From the NCBI GenBank assembly GCA_045106685.1, contig JBGCFB010000083.1, positions 1 to 30,569 of the forward strand: a stretch of DNA of 30,569 nucleotides. The letters run 5' to 3'. This document shows, piece after piece, positions 13,801-22,800 of the stretch (position 1 is its first letter; each line of letters opens with the position of its first letter). The notes under the pieces were generated by a model. It had not been told where the DNA came from and did no database searches. It worked only from the letters and a program-made list of their open reading frames with translations. Origin of the DNA: JAUIGE01 sp045106685. Its GTDB lineage: Bacteria; Bacteroidota; Bacteroidia; J057. Position numbers and translations under genes: made by a program.

Positions 13801-16800
13801 TTGCGTCAGCATCGATTGTTGTGTCATTAGGACATGTGATAGTTGGGTTTCCGTTGTCGGTTACCGTTACATCAAATGTACATGTTGCAGTATTTCCACT
13901 AGCATCAGCAGCAGTGTATGTCACAGTAGTGATTCCTACTGGATACATTCCGCTAGCGTCAGCAGTACCGTTGAAGTCGTTGATAGGTGCCATCAATGAT
14001 CCTACGAGCTCGTAGTTATCAACAGCAGCATACCAGTTCCAAGCTTGGTTAGTTCCAGCAGTTCCACCATCTGTGTAGATGAAGCGAACCTGGAAGTTAG
14101 CATTGTTGTGAGCAGACACATCAATAGAAGCTGAGCTGAATGGTCCAGGAGTTCCTGCATTCCACTCACCAGCATCGTCGCTTGTGCGTGTCATTACATT
14201 CACCCATGCAGTACCATTGTATACCTCAACTTCGAAAGAAGAAGGCTCATCAAAGTCACCGTGACGGTAGTTGTAGTCAAAGTTTAGTGTAAGACCACTA
14301 TATGCAGAAGCGTCAACCGCTCCTGTTGTGAGCTCACCGCTATCACCTGAACAACCAATACCTAGTGAATCATCACTGAATACTGCCATTGGAGTACCGT
14401 TGATGTTACCAGGGCCTCCAAGAGGTCCACCGACAGCATTTACACGGAAGTCCCAACCAGTAGCACAACCAGTTCCTGTATTTGTCCAACCAGTAGGCAT
14501 TGCAGAATTGTTAAAGTCTGCAGTCTGTAGTGTGATTGGTGTAGCACCAGTACCACAGTTATCGTATGCAACAGCAGCAGGAACATTTACCTGAGCATTA
14601 CATCCGGTTGTTGCCATCATAGTGATGTCAGCAGGACATACAACTACTGGATCTTCAGTATCATTCACTGTTACAGTAAATGAACAAAGAGCAGTGTTTC
14701 CACTTAGGTCGCTAACACGGAACGCATTCAGTGTAGTACCTACAGGGAATGATGAACCTGATACAAGACCACCAAGCTGTACTGGCTGTACAGAAAGTGC
14801 GATGTTAGACAATGTAGTGGTTGCTGCACCTGAAGTAGCGTCGAATGTGTTTGCAACGAATGCAAATACATCACCAGAGCGTACTTCAATAGATGTAGAG
14901 CCACTCTGTACAGAGTCTCCAGTATTAAACCCGTTATCACGTGTTAGACGAACAAAGCCACTACCATTCAGGCTGTATCCGAAGCGGTCAGGGAAGCTTC
15001 TGTTGAAGCCTTGGAAGGCGTCAATGTCAGATGTAATGTAATCCCAGTCGAAGCTCAAGATTCCATCGGCCTGAACAACAATACTTAGAGTACCAGCAAC
15101 TGGAACACCATTGTTCGAGCTAGTAATCTTGATGCTATCTGGAGCGTCTGAAATATCAACAGAAGCGTCACCGCCACCGTTTGTAAATGTCCAGTTACCA
15201 GGATTAAATACTCCCTGGAATCCAATTACACCAGTACAGTTATCAGCAGCAGAAACTGCATAGGTTACACTAGCGCTACATGCACCAGGATCGTTGTTTA
15301 CAGTAATGTCTGCAGGACAAGCGATTGTTGGATTCTCATTATCAGTTACAGTAACGTCAAATGAACATGTAGTTACGTTACCCCAAGGATCAGTAGCAGT
15401 GTACGTCAATGGAGTTGTACCTACCTGGAAGACTCCACCAGTAGGAACATTGTTAGTAAGGCTAAGTGTACCTTGAGATAGTGGACCACCACCATCACAG
15501 TTATCTTCTGCAACTACGTTTGGAAGAATAACCTGAGATGTACAGAAACCAGGATCTGTATTTACAGAAATGTTCGCAGGAGTTGTAGTAGCACAATCAA
15601 CACCGTTCACTTTGATTGTTGGGAACTCAATGTCCTCAACAGTAATAGTGAAGCGACAAGTATCAGTGTTACCTACTTTGTCAGTAGCAACATACTCTAC
15701 AGTTGTAATACCTACAGGGAACAATGCAATACGACTTGCACCAAACGCGATTGGGCGAATAGTTGGGTCGCTAAATAGCTGCTGGATATTGTCTACCATA
15801 CAGTTATCAGTTGCTGTTGGAGCTGTCCAACCTGCCTGCTGGTAACAGTCACCTGTTACGTTAGGTAGTACCTGATCTGCAGGACAACCTACAACCTGAG
15901 GATTTTCACAATCGTTGATTGTTACTGTCTGAGATGTAGAAGAGTTGTTACCACTCTGATCTTCAGCGTAGAATACTACAGTGTGAGTACCTACAGGATA
16001 GTTGTAAGAAGCATCAAGTGAGTTCGTACGAACAATCGTTGTAAGTCCTGTGTAACCTGCCCATGGCTGAGCGTTGATAGTAATTGTTGTAGAAGTTGAA
16101 TCTACAGAACAGTTATCATCTACTGTTGCCATGTAACCCATTACGTCGTCAGAACATACTCCAAGATCATTACATGATGTTGTGTCACGAGATGTGATGA
16201 TTGGATCATCAGTATCTTGAACAGTTACATCTGTAGTACAAGTTGAAGAGTTACCATTTACATCAGTTACAGTCAATGTGATTGTATTCACACCAAGATC
16301 ACCACATGTAAAGGTAATAGCCTGAGCACCGTTGATGTCAGTAGACTGAACAGCACAGTTATCTACGCTATTGTTGTCGATGTCACCAACTACGATACCT
16401 ACTGAACCAGCACCACCTGCAGCATTTGAAAGCGTAACAGTGAAGTCAGCAGCACAAAGTGCAGTTGGATCAATGTTATCTTCAACAGTTACAAGGGCAA
16501 TACAAACTGCAAAGTTGTTGTAGTTATCAGTTACTGTAAGTACTACATTATTCACACCTACGTCTGAACAATCAAAGTCAGTAATGTCAAGCACATAGCT
16601 TGAAATACCACATGCGTCAATGCTACCATTATCGATATCAGCAGGCACGATTGTGCGAGTGTTACCAGTAGCATCAAGCTGTAGCGTGATATTCTGGCAA
16701 ATAGCAACAGGAGAAACCTCGTCGCGTACGTCAACTACAGCAATACAAGAGTCTACGTTTCCGCAAAGATCTTCAGCATAGTAGGTTACGTTTTGGTTAC

Positions 16801-19800
16801 CAATATCAGCACAGTTGAATGAAGTAGGCATAACCCACTCACGTGATACAGAACAGTTATCGCTTACACCAGCTTTTACAGAATCAACTGTTACTACCTG
16901 GTTTCCTGTAACGTCAAGCAGGATATCTGCTGTCTTACAAAGAGGGGTAGGAGCAATAGTGTCTTCTACTGTTACAGTAGCAGTACATGTTCCAGTATTT
17001 CCAGACTGATCAGTTACTGTAGCTGTTACAGTGTAAGCAGCACCACAGTATGCACCTGAACAGCTAAATGTGCTCTGGTCGAGTGTTGTGTCAACTACAG
17101 AGCAGTTGTCAGCAGAACCAGTAACAATGTCAGCAGGCGTGATGCTTACTGAACCATTAGCCATGTCTGAAAGATATACAGTGATATCTTGAGTAGTACA
17201 TGTAGGATCGATATCGTCAATAACAGTTACAGTAGTATTACATGTATCAGTATTTCCGCTTGGATCCGTTACTAGTAATCTTACAGTATTGTTACTTCCA
17301 AGATCAGCACATGTGAAGCCAGCATCATTTCCGAATGGCAAGAATGCGCTACCACCGCTACCAGGATTCTCACGAGCAATTTCGTAAGTCATGATTGAGC
17401 AGTTGTCAGTGCTTCCACCGTCAATGTCGTTTCCAGTTACAGTTGCATTTCCAGCAGCATCAAGTGATACTACAAATGGCTTACATACTGCGTTAGGATC
17501 TTCATTGTCGAGAACGGTTACGCTTACAGTACAGAAATCAGAGTTTCCTGCACGATCAAAGATAGTCTGAGTAACAACTGTTGTTCCTACAGGGAAATTA
17601 TCTACTGCCTGAGGAGCGTTGCTTGTTACACCGTTGATAGTCCACTCGGCTACCAAAGTAGTTGTAAGACAGTTATCACCGTTTGATGGAACAGGAACGA
17701 TAACGAATGCTTCACATACTCCTTGAGGAGCTACTACAGTGATTTGACCGCTAGAAGGACGACAAGTCAATACAGGATCAATTGTGTCTCTAACTGTTAC
17801 CAAAGCAACACATGAGTTGTCAGCATTTCCTGACTGGTCTACACTTGTTAGTGTTACTGCGATAGGCGGCTGAGCTGGACGAGTAAGATCATCTTGATCA
17901 AATACGTCTTTGCTTAGCGACTGGCTCACAATAGAACAGTTGTCGTAGCTAAGTCCCATATCAATATCAGAAGGTACGATAGACGCAGCACAGAACTGGT
18001 CAAGGTATACAGTGATATTGTTACAGTTTGTAATCGGAGCACGGTTATCAACAACAGTAACTGAACCAGTACATGTATTGGTAGAGTTGTTGTAGATATC
18101 TGTGACTGTCAAAGTAACTGTCAAAGGAGCACCAATATCAGAACAGTAAACTGTGTCGATGTCAACGATTGCTGTATCGATACCACAGTTATCCATCCAA
18201 GTTCCAAGATCACTAGGCTTGACTACTGCGAATCCGTCTCCACCGGGGAAACCAGCCGACTGGCTAAGGCTCTTAGTGATAGAAACATTTCCACAAGTAA
18301 CAACAGGAGCTTCGTTATCAGTAACTGTTACAGTCACAACACAAGTAGCATCACCAGCAGCAACTGAAGGATCAGAAGCAGTGAGTGTTACAGTAGTAGT
18401 TCCTACTGGATAAACACCGCCAATGTCAGAACCGCTTGTTGAAACATTATAATCATTTAAGATTGTGATGTTCGCAGCAGCAGCACAGTTGTCAGAAGCA
18501 GTCAGTACTGTAGATGGCAATGTTGCGCTACATAGACCAGCATCATTATTCAATGTGATAGCAGCAACAGGACAGTTATCAAAGGCAGGAGCCATTGTGT
18601 CTTGTACTGTGATCACCTGTACATCAGTGTCCTTGTTTCCGCAAGTATCAGTTGCAGTCCAAGTACGTGTGATTGTATAGTTGTAGTAATCAGAAGCAGA
18701 AGCATCTGCACCTTGAGTAGAAACGTCAGCCCATGTGATATAGAATCCATAAGATGAACAGTTATCTGTACCTGTACCCATACCTGTGTTAGCAGGAGAC
18801 TGGTCGTCTTCACAATCAATTGTGATAGCAGCAGGAGCAGTAACTACCGGATCTTCAAAGTCACCGATTACAATCTTAACAGAGTCAATGGTCTTATTTC
18901 CACAACGGTCAGAAATACCATACTTGCGCCATACGATCTGAGGACATGATAGGCCTTCTTTACGATCTCCCAACTGGCAGAAAGTAGAAGCAACCAAGTC
19001 ACAATCATCAGAAGATGTACCACCAGCTGCCATGAAGTCAGCAAGTGAAGAGAATGGAGCAGCCTCAGCAAGTACACAAGCAGTATCGGTTGCGATACCA
19101 GAAGCGTCAAACATCGGAGGAGTAGTATCGTGGATACCAATCTTCTGTACACACATTGCTGTGTTTCCAGCTTGATCTGTGATAGTCCATGTACGTGTTA
19201 GGTAAATGGTATCAGGACCGATGCATGGAGAAGCATAGTTAGGATATGTGTCTTCGTAAGTGATAACAGGCTGTGTACAAGTAGCAGCACAGTCATTGCT
19301 ATTATCTGTTCCCGTTGCCATTCCAAGAAGGGCAGGAGCCATAGTAGTAGCAGTATCACCTTTTACGTAGCTAGCTGAGCAATCGATGATTGTATCAGCA
19401 GGACAAACAATCATTGGATCTTCGTCATCGTTGATGCGGAATACCAATTTAGCAACTTCAGTATTACCACCACAATCAGTAATGGTATATGTGATCTCGC
19501 TAAGGTCTCCGTCACATCCTGTGAAGAAGTCAGAAGAAACAACAGAAGGTACAATAGACTCAACTTTACAGTTGTCAGCCCACTCAAGTACGCGGATTAC
19601 GTTGTCTGGCTGACCAGCCTGACGTACAGTAAGATCCATTTGACCTGCGTAGTCTCCATTGTGTGTCCAATCTGGGCAGTTCATGTAGTTCTGCTCAGTA
19701 ATGGTAGAATCAGGAACTTCAGCTTTACAACCGAAACCTGCAGCAGTAGCACTTGATGTGTAAACATCAATTGTGTCAGGAGTAACAAATGTGAACACAG

Positions 19801-22800
19801 GGATCTCATTGTCCTCAATAACAACACTCTTAGTACAGCTAGTAATAAGACCAGTGTTACCACCACCATTCTGGTGACCTTGCTTGTCTTTTACATATAG
19901 TGTAATGTCGTATGATCCTTTAGGAAGCTTAGCTCCAGCAAGTGAGATCGTTCCGAATACAGGAACGTTTACACCAAATGAACCCTGAGCGTTTTGCTGA
20001 GAATACTCACCCTCAAATCCTGAGAATCCAACGATATACGTACTGTCACAGATCGTGTATGAGTACCATATAGAATCTACTTCACAGTTATCACTGATAA
20101 CACGTGGAGCGAAGAATCCAGCTGGAGCAGTTGCATAACACTCGCCTGCGTCTGTAGAGAAAGTAGCAGTATTCGCTACATCCAGAGGGCAGATAAGTAC
20201 TGGAGGCAAGCAGTCTTGAACTGTTACGTTAGCAGAACAAGTATCACTATCTGTTCCGTTAGTAACATACATATCAACTGTCTGCACACCAATATCAGCA
20301 CATGTGAATGTTTTCTGAGAAACATCAAATGAAAGGTTACCTGAAACACTGTTACAACCGTCAATAGAACCGTTGTCAGTAGCGTTAGAGTTAATCTGGA
20401 TAAATCCGCTGCTGTTCAAGTTAACAGTAATGTCTGCACAAATAGCGATTACACCGTTTGTGTCAACATTAACCTGATTAGAAGGACCTACATAGGTACA
20501 ACCGTTCTGGTCAACAACATTCATTACCTGATACTGTCCAGGAGTAGCACCAGAACTAGGCATTACACCGCTTGAGTCATCAAGTGGCCAAGGATTAACA
20601 GCTACAACGTTTGTGTAATTGTTAGTTCCGTCAGTCCACATAACAGTCCAAGGACCTACTCCGTCGAATGTTGCCATTACATTTGGAGCGCGGTTAGTTG
20701 GAGGACAAATAGCACCACCACCTGTTAGAACTGCATTTGGCTGAGGATTAACAGTTACTGTAAGTGTAATGCTAGCATTACAAACATTTCCGTCACCGTC
20801 AGGATCAGTTGTAAACTCATATGTGAACTGGTCACCGTTACGTACATTCTGAACTGCATTAAGAGCAGTATCAATAGGTGTACCGCTTGCAGCAGCACCT
20901 GCGTACCAAGAACCGTTACCAGGAGCGTTTCCGCCGCCACCAAATGTTACATTGGCGTCAACTTCGTTACCAGGAATGTTAGGCATATAGTCACGAAGAT
21001 CAACAACTGCACCACCTGCAAGATTAGTTCCTACTGTTTGAGCACAAACAGCTGGAGCAGGCATTGGAGGAAGAATTGGAGCTTCGTCAAGGTTAATGAC
21101 AAGTGTGTCATTTGTTGAACAACCAGCACCTGTTACATATGTATAGTAGAAAATGTCACCATTTGAAACAGACTGAACACCAGATACAGGACCTGTTGCA
21201 CCATGTGATGAGCGGTACCATGTACCAACACCAGGAACAGGACCATTCAACTGAGTAGGAGTAACGCTAGCAAGATTAATGATAGCACCGTCTGAACAAA
21301 GGTCAAATGTGTCAAGGTCAGTAAACAATGGAACAGGCATAAGGGTGTCTGTTACCATCATCGTATCTGACTGACAACCATATAGAGGGGTTGTATCACC
21401 AAGAGCAATCACTTTATAAGTAGCGATTACTGGTGCACCAGATGTGTTTACAAAGCTGTCACGGATATATACCTGACCCAATGGGAAGGTAGAGTTGTAG
21501 ACAAAGTCGCCATAGTCTTCCTGGTTATTGTTTGGCTCAGGAGTACCGTTGCTATTTGTTCCACCGTAAAGCTGTCCACCATTTGGCATAGCAGCAGCAC
21601 CAGCGTAATCAGTAAATGCAGGACCTCCCCACTTGTATGCGATCGCGTTGATCGAACCAGCAGTAGTAGAAAGTGCATTGTTTGTTGTCTGACCTGAACA
21701 GATCTTGTCTGAAAGGTTTGACTCGATAACTGGACCTGGATTTACAGTGATTGTAGCCTGGCCAGAAGCACTACCACAAGCATTTGTATAAGTCACGTCG
21801 ATAGTAACATCGAGAGGACCAGCAGTTTCATTCTTGATATTATTGATACAGTACTGAGCAGTAGCACCTGCCATTGTAAATGCACCAGTATCACCTTCAG
21901 CAACAAGGCCAGCGGCCAATGTTACAGCATCCAGTGTCCAAGCACCATCTGTAAGACCATTGTCAAGTGTGAAATCTACACACGCTGACTCTAGGTTACA
22001 TGCAACAGCGTCTGTATTAGATACTGTAGAAGGAGCAGGAGTAATAACAACAACGAAAGTGTCTAGAGGACCTTCACAGTCATTGAGTGTAGCACCACTT
22101 GGAGAAGCGATATATGTTACATTCAAAGGACCAGTAGTAGTATTAGTATATGTATGGTTGGCAATATCTCCAGCCTGTAGGAAGCCAAGCTCACCTGAAG
22201 TGCTAGGAGTAGTACCGATTACATAACCAGGACCTGAAGGAGTTGGAGCAGCAGGATTTGCAGCAGCAACCAAACCACCATCAATAATTACTTCAACGTT
22301 AAATCCGTCAGCAGCAACAGAAGCAGGATCAACTGCAAGTGTTACACCAATAGCAACATCGCTACATACAGGACCTGCATCAGCCATGTTCATAAATGGA
22401 ACGTCGTCAGCGATAACGGTATATACAATTGTGTCAGCACAGATAGGATCAACAAAAGGATCATCCTGATTTACTGCAACAATATAGTATGTCTTCGTTC
22501 CTTCTGCGATTACCTCAATTGGGTAGTTAGGGTCATTCGCAGCAGGTCTACGACCAGCAAAAGCGCCAGTAGCTGAAGGGAAGTTATCAATAAGGATACC
22601 ACCAGCAAGTGGATCACCTATGTAGAAATACCACTCATCAGCATATGAGAATGGAGTTCCTGTTATACGCCATGAAGAGTCACGCACAACATCAGCAAGG
22701 TTAATAACAATACCTGGACAGACAGTTGTGTCTGCTGCAAGCGGGTTATCAGCACCTGGAGCACGCGCATCAAGTTCTAGCATCGGCTTAGGTGTTACAT

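Larger units (their letters stand above)
12398..20470 (-). repeat. 26-unit HYR-class repeat array inside the giant gene
   Basis: By reading I count 26 units of two sorts. About 11 are type B: C-x-x-x-x-V-x-L-D at the start, D-I-D-N-G-S-x-D-N-C in the middle and F-x-C-A-D-x-G-x-N-T-V-x-L-T-V-T-D near the end, close to 81 residues long. The others are HYR-type (type A) or degenerate: C-P-A-D-I at the start and F-P-V-G-T-T-x-V-x-Y-T-A-T-D late. Conserved Cys pairs suggest disulfides outside the cell. Boundaries are approximate. Confidence 0.75.

Noticed and set aside
12398..20470. Regular DNA repeats that could suggest CRISPR or satellite DNA
   Set aside because: Period of roughly 240 bp in one uninterrupted coding frame with conserved protein motifs; no short identical repeats with unique spacers.
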